25,165 nucleotides of DNA from JAJXWB01 sp047971685 (GCA_047971685.1 JBKDZW010000015.1:1-25165), one strand, 5' to 3'; counted from the first letter of the stretch, positions 1-6,167 are shown. The notes: a model not told the origin generated them from the letters alone. Numbers and translations: made by a program.

Positions 1-77
1 ATCGCAGCCAGACATTTGGCGATTATCGCGGCACCGGCTGGGAACGACCGCGCTTCTACTATGGAGACCGCTGGTGA
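1..77 (+). CDS. 3' end of an unidentified protein (partial)
   Basis: An open frame enters from the left edge and ends at TGA 75-77. The visible 24 residues are rich in Gly, Tyr, Trp and Arg and end in RPRFYYGDRW. Such tails are common in small secreted or surface proteins of Rhizobiales, but too little is present to name a family. It lies upstream of the insertion sequence in the same direction as thpR. It could also be a chance open frame, since only 25 codons are visible. Confidence 0.45.
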   Translation, partial: RSQTFGDYRGTGWERPRFYYGDRW

Positions 78-117
78 ACCCCCGATGTTCCGGCATCCAT
101 TTCGCCTGAAAATACGC

Positions 118-139
118 TAGGCCGTGGTGACGATTTAAC
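118..139. repeat. Left terminal inverted repeat of the IS, with flanking TA
   Basis: Positions 120-139 mirror 959-978 on the opposite strand with two mismatches (C/T at the sixth base, T/C at the twelfth). TA at 118-119 is the putative target duplication. The transposase stop codon (139-141) abuts this end. Confidence 0.9.
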
Positions 140-561
140 TATCTGAGCCATATTGCGATAGCAGCGAGTTTGACGAAGCCCATGAAGTTGACGAGCAGTT
201 TGTCGTATCGGGTTGCGACGCGGCGGAACTGCTTGAGCTTGTTGAAGAAGCGTTCGATGCGGTTTCGCTCCTTGTAGAGCTCAGTGTCATAGTCGCGCTG
301 GATCTTGCGGTTGCGCTTGGGCGGGATGACGACTTCGATGCCATCTCCGGTAATCCTGTCGGCGAGGTGGTCGGCGTCGTATCCCTTGTCTGCGATTGCC
401 ACATCAGCTTCGATACCGTCGATCAGATCGTGGGCGAAGGCGATGTCGTTGCGCTGTCCGGGTGTGCCGATCAGGCGAAGGGGAAGGCCCAAAGCCTCGG
501 TAGCGGCGTGGATTTTGGTGCTCAGGCCGCCGCGAGACCGGCCCAGGCCCTGGGCATCCGC
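139..561 (-). CDS. IS5-family transposase, C-terminal frame (orfB), reached by -1 frameshift
   Basis: This is the C-terminal half of the DDE transposase. Read from the G-run in the -1 frame it continues GADAQGLGRSRGGLSTKIHA, the usual family sequence, then PLRLIGTPGQRNDIAFA, the second catalytic Asp in ADKGYDADHL, and the catalytic Glu in ERNRIERFFNKLKQFRRVAT. The frame has an internal Met near 492, but the conserved family sequence starts upstream of it, so the natural product is most likely the orfA-orfB fusion. It ends with TAG inside the left inverted repeat region. The split could be an inactivating indel, but two-frame organisation with a slippery run is known for IS427-group elements. 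Confidence 0.88.
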   Translation of the reverse strand, partial: ADAQGLGRSRGGLSTKIHAATEALGLPLRLIGTPGQRNDIAFAHDLIDGIEADVAIADKGYDADHLADRITGDGIEVVIPPKRNRKIQRDYDTELYKERNRIERFFNKLKQFRRVATRYDKLLVNFMGFVKLAAIAIWLR

Positions 562-899
562 CCCCCTTTGACCTTGCGCGCCCCTGCGGCGTGCTGATGA
601 GCGCGCACAATGGCGCTATCGATCATCAGCCACTCAAGATCGGCTTCGCGCGCCAGTGTTTCCAGCATCCCGTCCAGAACACCCATCTCTATCCAGCGAT
701 AGTAGCGCCGCTTCACCGAACGATAGTCGCCAAGCCGCTCCGGCAGATCACGCCAGCGGCCGCCTGAACGGGCCATCCACAAAAGCGCGTCCAGAAATCG
801 ACGATTGTCCGTGCGTGGACCTCGCTTGCCCTTCGTCCCGCCCGGCACAAAGCCCTTGATTCGTTCCCACTGATCGGCCCGAAGCGCATCGCAATCCAT
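522..899 (-). CDS. IS5-family transposase, N-terminal frame (orfA)
   Basis: This frame encodes the N-terminal half of the IS5/IS427-type transposase: the DUF4096-like start (DQWERIKGFVPGG), the WRDLPERLGDYRSVKRRYYRW region and the first catalytic Asp in LMIDSAIVRAHQ. I chose ATG at 897-899 because GGAG lies about 7 bases upstream on the minus strand and the family usually starts here. A GTG at 936-938 would add 13 residues. The frame terminates at TGA 522-524, soon after a run of six G (minus strand, complement of 561-566). A -1 slip there joins it to the second frame, which supplies the other catalytic residues. Alone it would be an inactive 125-residue product, possibly regulatory. Confidence 0.88.
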   Translation of the reverse strand: MDCDALRADQWERIKGFVPGGTKGKRGPRTDNRRFLDALLWMARSGGRWRDLPERLGDYRSVKRRYYRWIEMGVLDGMLETLAREADLEWLMIDSAIVRAHQHAAGARKVKGGRMPRAWAGLAAA

Positions 900-958
900 T
901 GCTGATCTCCAAAAACCAGCGTTGAATCTGATTTGCACCCAAATGGGGATCCCAAAAC

Positions 959-980
959 GTTAAATCGTCGCCACGACCTA
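959..980. repeat. Right terminal inverted repeat of the IS, with flanking TA
   Basis: This is the partner of the repeat at 120-139. TA follows at 979-980. Only 17 bases lie between this TA and the thpR start codon. Confidence 0.9.
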
Positions 981-997
981 GAACGCGGGGACTTCGC

Positions 998-1558
998 ATG
1001 CCGCGCCTTTTTACCGGGCTCGAAATTCCGATCGATGTCGCAACCGGACTGAGTTTGTTGCGCGGCGGCCTGCCTGGAGCGCGCTGGATAGACGAGGCCG
1101 ATTACCATATCACCCTGCGCTTCATCGGCGACGTCCCGCGCCCGCTCGCCAACGAGATCGCCGAAGCGCTCGATAGCGTCAGGAGCGCTGATTTTACGGT
1201 CAAACTGGACCATCTCACCGCCTTCGGCGCCGACAGGCCGCACGCCTTGATCGCGCGCGCTGCCGACACTCCCGCGCTAGGTGCGCTGGAGGCGGAGCAG
1301 CAGCGGCTTCTGCGTCGGCTCGGCGCGCCTGCCGACAGGCGCAAATTCGCGCCTCATGTGACCCTGGCCCGACTGCGCGGCGTCAGCGCGGCGGCGATTG
1401 GCGCCTATATCGAGGCGCGCGGCGATCTGCGGCCCATGACTTTTAAGGCGACGCGCTTCGTTCTTTATTCGTCGCGCGAATCGACCGGCGGCGGGCCTTA
1501 TCGTATCGAGGCCGCCTATCCCTTTGCGCCGGTGCGGATGCGCGGATGGGCGGATTGA
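998..1558 (+). CDS. thpR: RNA 2',3'-cyclic phosphodiesterase ThpR
   Basis: This is a 186-residue member of the 2H phosphoesterase superfamily (LigT/ThpR), which hydrolyses RNA 2',3'-cyclic phosphates and was first described as a 2'-5' RNA ligase. Both catalytic HxTx motifs are present: HITL at residues 37-40 and HVTL at 120-123, at the usual spacing. The length is normal. ATG 998 has GGGG at 987-990 as a likely ribosome-binding site. The IS right end lies only 19 bp upstream, so the ribosome site survives but the native promoter has been displaced. The 3' end overlaps the xerC 3' end on the opposite strand by 43 bp. The cellular substrate of this family is not well defined. Confidence 0.92.
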   Translation: MPRLFTGLEIPIDVATGLSLLRGGLPGARWIDEADYHITLRFIGDVPRPLANEIAEALDSVRSADFTVKLDHLTAFGADRPHALIARAADTPALGALEAEQQRLLRRLGAPADRRKFAPHVTLARLRGVSAAAIGAYIEARGDLRPMTFKATRFVLYSSRESTGGGPYRIEAAYPFAPVRMRGWAD

Positions 1559-2502
1559 TAGGCGGACAAGAGCCTCTGCGTATCGATCGCCGTATAGATC
1601 TGCGTCGTCGACAGGGAGGCGTGGCCCAGCAATTCCTGAATCGAGCGCAAATCGCCGCCACGCCCCAGAAGATGCGTGGCGAAGGAATGACGCAGCGCAT
1701 GCGGCGTCGCCGTATCCGGCAAGCCAAGCGCTCCGCGCATCCGCTCAACCGCAAGCTGGATAATTCGCGGCGACAGCGGCCCGCCGCGCGCGCCAACAAA
1801 CAGCGGGCCATCCGGCGCCAGTTGATAGGGGCACAGGTCGAGATAGGATTCGACCGCCTCCCGAACCGGCGCGATGACAGGCGCGCTGCGCGTCTTGCCG
1901 CCCTTGCCGCGCACGGTCACGATGTCGCGCCGACCGATGGGCGCATCGGCGCGCGTTAGTCCCAACGCCTCCGAAATGCGCAGACCGCAGCCGTAGAGCA
2001 ACGACAGAACGGCCGCGTCTCGCGCCAGAATCCAAGGCGCGCGCTCCTCGCCGATTCGCGAATCGGCATCGGCGAGATCGCGCGCCTCGCCAACCGTCAG
2101 CGCCTTTGGCAGACGCCGGGCGGTCTTGGGCGTCCGCACCGCGTCGAAGGCGGCGATTTTCGCCTCGCCTTCGCGCTCCAGAAACCGCAGGAAGGATCGA
2201 ATGCCCGCCAGTCCGCGCAAGAGCGAGCGGCTGCCGGCGCCGTCGTGCCGCCGCGCCGCCAGAAAGGCGCGAACATCGCTCTGGGCAAGCACCGTCAGAT
2301 CGGAAAGACTGACGGCGGCGCCCGTCCTGTCCTTCAAAAAATCAATAAATTGGCGCAGATCGCGCGCATAGGCGTCCATCGTGAGCTTTGCCATACGGCG
2401 CTCGCCGGCCAGATGCGAAAGCCAGTCGGCGGCCAGAACGCGCAACGCCGCGTCCGCTGCGGGCAGATCGAAGGATTGTCTCGATGATTTGACTGCGTAC
2501 AT
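1516..2502 (-). CDS. xerC: Tyrosine recombinase XerC
   Basis: This is a site-specific tyrosine recombinase, probably one partner of the XerCD pair that resolves chromosome dimers at dif. The 328 residues hold an N-terminal SAM-like core-binding domain (about 20-125) and the catalytic domain with the full residue set: R175 in YGCGLRISE, Lys in VRGKGGKTR (about 200-203), H268 and R271 in PHALRHSF, H294 in LLGHASLS, and nucleophile Y303 in TQIYTAID. I chose ATG 2500-2502. An upstream TTG (2548-2550) would add 16 poorly conserved residues and lies inside a hairpin stem. The 3' end overlaps thpR by 43 bp. XerD cannot be fully excluded by reading alone, but the length and motif wording fit XerC better. 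Confidence 0.85.
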   Translation of the reverse strand: MYAVKSSRQSFDLPAADAALRVLAADWLSHLAGERRMAKLTMDAYARDLRQFIDFLKDRTGAAVSLSDLTVLAQSDVRAFLAARRHDGAGSRSLLRGLAGIRSFLRFLEREGEAKIAAFDAVRTPKTARRLPKALTVGEARDLADADSRIGEERAPWILARDAAVLSLLYGCGLRISEALGLTRADAPIGRRDIVTVRGKGGKTRSAPVIAPVREAVESYLDLCPYQLAPDGPLFVGARGGPLSPRIIQLAVERMRGALGLPDTATPHALRHSFATHLLGRGGDLRSIQELLGHASLSTTQIYTAIDTQRLLSAYQSAHPRIRTGAKG

Positions 2503-2546
2503 CGTCTTGCCGGCAATTTGTCGACGACGATCCCGGCAAGCGATTA

Positions 2547-2570
2547 GCAAACCGTTAACCCACGGTTTGC
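2547..2570. repeat. Perfect 8-bp inverted repeat (hairpin) between the zeta-subunit gene and xerC
   Basis: GCAAACCG (2547-2554) and CGGTTTGC (2563-2570) are exact reverse complements around an 8-base spacer. In the minus-strand transcript the hairpin starts 9 bases after the zeta-subunit stop codon and lies about 45 bases before the xerC ATG. No U-tract follows, so a classical intrinsic terminator is not supported. An mRNA end, an attenuator or a protein site are all possible. Confidence 0.6.
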
Positions 2571-2579
2571 ACGGAAGCT

Positions 2580-2903
2580 TTATTTGCCGGCCTTGATCTC
2601 GGCGATCGCCGCCGTCATGAACTCGTCCATCGTACGGCGTATCTGGTGTTCGGACTGATCGACGCCCGCCTTGGCGAAATCGGCGACGATCTTGCGGATG
2701 ACATCGTCATCGCCGGCCTCTTCGAGATCGGCCATCATCACTTCCTTGAAATAGGCGTCCGCATCGCCTGGCTGCTTGCCGAGCTTTTCGGCGGCCCAGG
2801 CCGCCAGAAGCCTGTTGCGGCGGGCGGTTGCGCGAAACCGCAATTCCTCGTCATGCGCAAATTTCTTTTCAAAGCTGTCTTCGCGCTTGTCGAAGGTCGT
2901 CAT
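2580..2903 (-). CDS. ATP synthase inhibitor zeta subunit (DUF1476)
   Basis: This 107-residue protein belongs to the alphaproteobacterial DUF1476 family, known from Paracoccus as the zeta subunit that binds F1-ATPase and blocks ATP hydrolysis. Diagnostic sequence: the N-terminal MTTFDKREDSFEKKFAHDEE inhibitory region, then LRFRATARRNRLLAAWAAEK and MADLEEAGDDDVIRKI. ATG 2901-2903 was chosen because it matches the family start exactly and has GAGG upstream. The open frame continues 77 codons further upstream, but that sequence is not family-like. It is transcribed towards xerC and divergently from purC, a frequent arrangement in Rhizobiales. The 242-bp region upstream carries several palindromes. 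Confidence 0.93.
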   Translation of the reverse strand: MTTFDKREDSFEKKFAHDEELRFRATARRNRLLAAWAAEKLGKQPGDADAYFKEVMMADLEEAGDDDVIRKIVADFAKAGVDQSEHQIRRTMDEFMTAAIAEIKAGK

Positions 2904-3001
2904 TTCCGGGCCTCGAAGCTGTTTGCGCGCCCTGCCGCTGGGCGGGGCCGATGGGCTCATATAGCGATCCCATACGCGGGCGCCTAGCCGCTTATACGTT
3001 A

Positions 3002-3015
3002 TTTCCGCGCGGAAA
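3002..3015. promoter_or_regulatory. 14-bp perfect palindrome in the zeta-subunit/purC intergenic region
   Basis: TTTCCGCGCGGAAA reads identically on both strands. It lies about 100 bp upstream of the zeta-subunit ATG, next to a possible minus-strand -10 element (TATAAG, complement of 2991-2996). It may be an operator; no regulator is identified. Confidence 0.35.
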
Positions 3016-3085
3016 ACGCCTTGATCTGTATAGTAGGCGGATTGGGTTGTATCGGCGGCAGGAAACGGATACGACCTGCGGAAAT

Positions 3086-3116
3086 CCCGTACGGGCGGCG
3101 CAGTCTCCCGTACGGA
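3086..3116. promoter_or_regulatory. Two palindromic CCCGTACGG boxes 21 bp apart, upstream of purC
   Basis: CCCGTACGGG at 3086-3095 is a perfect 10-bp palindrome, and CCCGTACGGA at 3107-3116 repeats nine of the ten bases. The 21-bp period puts both on the same face of the helix. They end 29 bp before the purC ATG, a position suited to an operator or leader element. No known regulator is matched. Confidence 0.45.
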
Positions 3117-3145
3117 CACGGATTCTCTAACCACGGTTGCATCCC

Positions 3146-3907
3146 ATGAACCGCCGTCGTCGCATTTACGAAGGCAAGGCCAAGGTTCTGTACGAGGGCC
3201 CCGAGCCCGGAACGCTTGTCCAGCATTTCAAGGACGATGCGACCGCCTTCAACGCCAAAAAGCATGAGGTGATCGACGGTAAGGGCGTGCTGAACAACCG
3301 CATCTCGGAGTTCATCTTCCAGCACCTCAACAATATCGGGGTGCCCACGCATTTCATCCGCCGCCTCAATATGCGCGAGCAATTGATTCGCGAGGTCGAA
3401 ATCGTCCCGCTAGAAGTAGTGGTGCGCAATGTGGCGGCGGGCTCGCTGTCGCAGCGCCTCGGCATCGAGGAAGGCACGCAATTGCCGCGCTCGATCATCG
3501 AATTCTACTACAAAAACGATGCGCTCAACGACCCCATGGTGTCGGAAGAGCACATCACAGCCTTCGGCTGGGCGAGCCCGCAGGAGATCGACGACATCAT
3601 GGCGCTCGCCATTCGCGTCAACGACTTCCTGTCCGGCCTGTTCCTGGGCGTCGGCATCCGTCTCGTCGATTTCAAGATGGAATGCGGCCGTCTCTGGGAA
3701 AACGACATGATGCGCATTGTCGTGGCCGATGAAATCTCACCCGATTCCTGCCGTCTCTGGGACATCAAATCGAGCGACAAGCTCGACAAGGACCGTTTCC
3801 GCCGCGACATGGGCGGCCTGGTCGAGGCCTATACCGAAGTCGCGCGCCGGCTCGGCATTCTTCAGGCCGACGACCCGCCGCGCGCAGGGCCCAAGCTCGT
3901 TCAATAA
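3146..3907 (+). CDS. purC: Phosphoribosylaminoimidazole-succinocarboxamide synthase PurC
   Basis: SAICAR synthetase joins CAIR and aspartate using ATP in purine synthesis. The 253 residues start RRRRIYEGKAKVLYEG (the ATP-binding YEGKAK motif), then DDATAFNAKKHEVIDGKG, PLEVVVRNVAAGSLSQR and LVDFKMECGR, all typical of the bacterial PurC family, and length is normal. I prefer ATG 3146-3148; an in-frame TTG at 3137 would add three residues. No strong Shine-Dalgarno sequence precedes either. It opens the purC-purS-purQ cluster, with 33 bp before purS. Upstream phased palindromes may control it. Confidence 0.95.
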   Translation: MNRRRRIYEGKAKVLYEGPEPGTLVQHFKDDATAFNAKKHEVIDGKGVLNNRISEFIFQHLNNIGVPTHFIRRLNMREQLIREVEIVPLEVVVRNVAAGSLSQRLGIEEGTQLPRSIIEFYYKNDALNDPMVSEEHITAFGWASPQEIDDIMALAIRVNDFLSGLFLGVGIRLVDFKMECGRLWENDMMRIVVADEISPDSCRLWDIKSSDKLDKDRFRRDMGGLVEAYTEVARRLGILQADDPPRAGPKLVQ

Positions 3908-3940
3908 GCCAGTTCGCGCCTGAAAAGACCGGAACCCGAC

Positions 3941-4180
3941 ATGAAGGCCAGAGTTGTCGTCACCCTTAAGAACGGCGTGCTCGATCCGCAAGGCAAGGCG
4001 ATCGAAAGCGCGCTGAAATCATTGGGCGTCGAAGGCGTCGCCAATGTTCGGCAGGGCAAGGTCTTCGACCTTGAGTTCGCAGGCGAGGACAAGGCGCTCG
4101 CCACCCAGCGGTTGCAGGCGGCGTGCGAGAAGCTGCTCGCCAACACCGTGATCGAAAACTTCAAGATCGACCTCGGTTGA
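3941..4180 (+). CDS. purS: Phosphoribosylformylglycinamidine synthase subunit PurS
   Basis: This small 79-residue subunit forms a bridge between PurQ and the small-form PurL in FGAM synthase. The sequence MKARVVVTLKNGVLDPQGKA, followed by ALKSLGVEGVANVRQGKVFDLE, is the family signature, and the length is standard. It lies 33 bp after purC and 17 bp before purQ in the same direction, so a single operon is likely. Its presence agrees with the short PurL encoded further on, since organisms with long PurL lack PurS. Confidence 0.95.
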   Translation: MKARVVVTLKNGVLDPQGKAIESALKSLGVEGVANVRQGKVFDLEFAGEDKALATQRLQAACEKLLANTVIENFKIDLG

Positions 4181-4197
4181 TCCAATTCGGTGAGGCC

Positions 4198-4890
4198 ATG
4201 AAAGCCGCCGTCATTCTTTTTCCGGGCTCCAATCGCGAAGGCGACGTCGCCCGCGCCCTGAAACAGACGACCGGGCGCCAGCCCGATATTGTCTGGCACG
4301 CCGATCACGAGCTGCCGGCGGGAACCGATCTCGTCGTGCTGCCCGGCGGTTTCAGCTATGGCGATTATCTGCGTTGTGGCGCGATCGCCGGCCGTGCGCC
4401 GCTGATGGGCGCGGTGCGCAGACATGCCGCACGCGGCGGCTATGTGCTGGGTATCTGCAACGGTTTCCAGATTCTCTGCGAAAGCGGATTGCTGCCCGGC
4501 GCCTTGATGCGCAACGCCAATCTGCATTTCGTCTGCCGTATGCAGCATCTGCGCGTCGAGCGCGCGGCGGCGCCCTTCACCAGCGCATACAAAAAGGACG
4601 AAGTGATCAGGGTCGCCATCGCTCATGGCGAAGGCAATTACGAGGCCGATGACGCAACCATCGAGACGATAGAAAAAGATGGTCGCGTCGCGTTCCGCTA
4701 TTGCGATGTCGATGGAAATCTCGGCGGCGCAGCCAATCCCAATGGTTCGCGCAACGACATCGCCGGGATCTATTCCGAGCGCTTCAATGTGCTCGGACTC
4801 ATGCCGCACCCCGAAAACCTGATCGACCCGCTCGTCGGCGGCATCGACGGTCGCGGCATGTTTTCAAGCCTTGCCGCCGCCAGCGCTTAA
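4198..4890 (+). CDS. purQ: Phosphoribosylformylglycinamidine synthase subunit PurQ
   Basis: This is the class I glutamine amidotransferase subunit of FGAM synthase, which releases ammonia for PurL. The 230 residues begin MKAAVILFPGSNREGD and include GGFSYGDYLRCGAIA, the nucleophile Cys in LGICNGFQILCESGLLPG, and the His/Glu of the triad in LMPHPENL. ATG 4198-4200 matches the family start and has GTGAGG just upstream. An upstream in-frame extension to 4123 overlaps purS and is not conserved. Two inverted repeats follow the stop codon (4898-4925 and 4958-4980). Confidence 0.96.
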   Translation: MKAAVILFPGSNREGDVARALKQTTGRQPDIVWHADHELPAGTDLVVLPGGFSYGDYLRCGAIAGRAPLMGAVRRHAARGGYVLGICNGFQILCESGLLPGALMRNANLHFVCRMQHLRVERAAAPFTSAYKKDEVIRVAIAHGEGNYEADDATIETIEKDGRVAFRYCDVDGNLGGAANPNGSRNDIAGIYSERFNVLGLMPHPENLIDPLVGGIDGRGMFSSLAAASA

Positions 4891-4893
4891 AGC

Positions 4894-4937
4894 TGATCCG
4901 CTTTTGACGGACGCGGCAAAAGCGGGGCTTCCGCTCG
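4894..4937 (+). repeat. Dispersed palindromic repeat, copy A (core stem 4898-4925)
   Basis: The core is a perfect 9-bp stem, CCGCTTTTG (4898-4906) with CAAAAGCGG (4917-4925), around a 10-base loop. Core and right arm resemble copies at about 9117-9179 and 16499-16560: the shared pattern is CTTTTG, one base, CGG, a few bases, CG, one base, CAAAAG, then a GCTC-containing tail. It lies a few bases after purQ and could also form an mRNA 3'-end hairpin. Confidence 0.55.
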
Positions 4938-4957
4938 CGCCCAAGGATTTGGAGCGC

Positions 4958-4980
4958 GCGCCCTGAAACAGTCAGGGCGC
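4958..4980. repeat. Perfect 9-bp inverted repeat downstream of purQ
   Basis: GCGCCCTGA (4958-4966) pairs exactly with TCAGGGCGC (4972-4980) over a 5-base loop. No T-tract follows on either strand, so factor-independent termination is uncertain. It may still mark the end of the purCSQ transcript. Confidence 0.5.
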
Positions 4981-5040
4981 ATCCCGTTCATGCCTTTTCG
5001 CGCTTCTCGTTTCCATTGGCGTCTGTACGAAAAGGGCCTG

Positions 5041-5072
5041 TAAACGAAAAGGCCCGGCTTGCGCCGGGCCTT
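5041..5072 (-). terminator. Intrinsic terminator of the ompW-like gene
   Basis: AAGGCCCGGC (5049-5058) and GCCGGGCCTT (5063-5072) form a perfect 10-bp stem with a 4-base loop. Read on the minus strand the hairpin is followed by TTTTCGTTTA, a usable U-tract. It lies 28 bp after the stop codon of the OmpW-type gene. A weaker T/C-rich run on the plus strand might let it also stop readthrough from purQ. Confidence 0.85.
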
Positions 5073-5100
5073 CCCTTTATATCGTCTGCCGGAGCAGAGG

Positions 5101-5949
5101 TCAGTACTTCGCCAGAACCGGGCCGCTGGAGCCGCCGCCGAAGCGATAGGTAATGCCGGCGGACACCAGCCACGGGTCGATATTGACCTTGGCGCGCACC
5201 GGGATCGGGCCAAGCGTCGACGAGACCGCCGAGTTCCACACCGTCGCATAAGCGGTCGGCTGCATCAGGATGCGCTTGACGTCGAAGTTGATGCCCCAGT
5301 TCGAGTTGATCATGTAGTCGAAGCCGACCTGGCCCGCGACGCCCCAGGACGAGCCGACCCTGAGATCGGTGACCGCGTTCGCGCCCACCAGACCGGCGGG
5401 TGTGATGAACGGGGTGTACTGGTTGCCACCCTTGGCGCTGAAAAAGGCGGTGAAGTTCACGCCGATGCCGACGTAAGGCTGGAAGGCGCCAAAATTGGTG
5501 AAATGATATTGCAGCAGGACTGTCGGCGGGAACACCCAGGTGTTGCCGATGTTCAAGCCATCGAGCGCGCCGGTGCCGGTGACCTTGTGCTTCGAGAAGC
5601 AGCAGACCGCCTCGACCGCGATATTCTTGGTGAAGTAGTAGGAAAGGTCGACTTCCGGAATGACGGTGGTGTTGACGCTGCCGCCCGAGCCGAAAATCGG
5701 GCTGCCGGGGCCCCCGCTCATACTCACGAGCGGCAGGATGGCGCCATAACGGTCATAGACGGTCGCATTGCCGTCCGGAACGACCGCCGTCGCGCGCAGA
5801 CGAATCTGGAATGGATGGAACGTGTCGATCGCAATAGGCTCTGGCGCCGCATATTTGCGGGACGGCAGATCGGCGGCCATCGCGGCGGAGCCGAGAACCA
5901 GAAGGCCGGCAGCCGACGCCACGCCTCGAACAATTGCCTTTATCGTCAT
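5101..5949 (-). CDS. ompW: OmpW-family outer membrane protein
   Basis: This is a predicted eight-stranded outer-membrane beta-barrel of the OmpW family, thought to pass small hydrophobic molecules. The 282 residues begin with a clear signal peptide (cleavage probably after AMA, residue 25), then alternating hydrophobic strands, the family stretch PPTVLLQYHFTNFGAFQPYVG with GIGVNF, and a typical end region PWLVSAGITYRFGGG. The final residue is Tyr rather than Phe, still aromatic. It contains a CC pair in the strand after NIAVEAV, unusual for a porin. It is transcribed against the purine genes, has its own terminator, and has an FNR/FixK-type box about 80 bp upstream. The family call is good; the substrate is unknown. 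Confidence 0.88.
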   Translation of the reverse strand: MTIKAIVRGVASAAGLLVLGSAAMAADLPSRKYAAPEPIAIDTFHPFQIRLRATAVVPDGNATVYDRYGAILPLVSMSGGPGSPIFGSGGSVNTTVIPEVDLSYYFTKNIAVEAVCCFSKHKVTGTGALDGLNIGNTWVFPPTVLLQYHFTNFGAFQPYVGIGVNFTAFFSAKGGNQYTPFITPAGLVGANAVTDLRVGSSWGVAGQVGFDYMINSNWGINFDVKRILMQPTAYATVWNSAVSSTLGPIPVRAKVNIDPWLVSAGITYRFGGGSSGPVLAKY

Positions 5950-6025
5950 ATTCTAACCCCAGTCGTTCTCGCTTGCGCGTTTGAATTCGATGAACGGAAA
6001 ATTGATTGCCGGCGGCCGAAAATAA

Positions 6026-6039
6026 TTGACCTATATCAA
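6026..6039. promoter_or_regulatory. FNR/FixK-type binding site between ompW and purL
   Basis: TTGACCTATATCAA fits the TTGAY-N4-RTCAA pattern of FNR/FixK regulators at every defined position. Its centre is 83 bp upstream of the ompW start and about 135 bp upstream of purL. A weak minus-strand -10 (AATTTT-like, about 25 bases further on) would place it near -41.5 relative to an ompW start site. This is the class II activator geometry. ompW of enteric bacteria is known to respond to FNR. Confidence 0.6.
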
Positions 6040-6167
6040 CGGAGCGCCTGATCGTTGCGTTTCGGTCAACGCGTGTCTTTCTTGCAACAGAATTGTCCGG
6101 TTGCCTTCGCAGGCGCGCAGGGCTAAGCGGTCTCACTTTCCTACTCTAGCGCCGGGTCTTCCTCGCC

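Larger units (their letters stand above)
120..978 (-). mobile_element. IS5-family (IS427-group-like) insertion sequence, complete
   Basis: The element is about 859 bp and carries one DDE transposase split over two overlapping frames, both read on the minus strand. Near-perfect terminal inverted repeats are visible: the left end reads GGCCGTGGTGACGATTTAAC (120-139), and the right end (959-978), read inwards on the minus strand, is GGTCGTGGCGACGATTTAAC, with two mismatches in 20. Each end is flanked by TA (118-119 and 979-980), fitting the 2-bp TA target duplication known for the IS427 group. Because both flanks read CTAG, the exact border could shift by a base or so. All catalytic residues and both ends are intact, so the copy may be active. 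It sits between an upstream gene tail and thpR. Confidence 0.92.

Noticed and set aside
2904..3134. 77-codon N-terminal extension of the zeta-subunit protein
   Set aside because: The family starts at MTTFDKRE with a ribosome site; the extension covers palindromes and the purC control region.
5059..6051. 330-codon plus-strand open frame opposite ompW
   Set aside because: It spans the ompW terminator and is antisense to a gene with signal peptide and barrel pattern; composition is that of a shadow frame.
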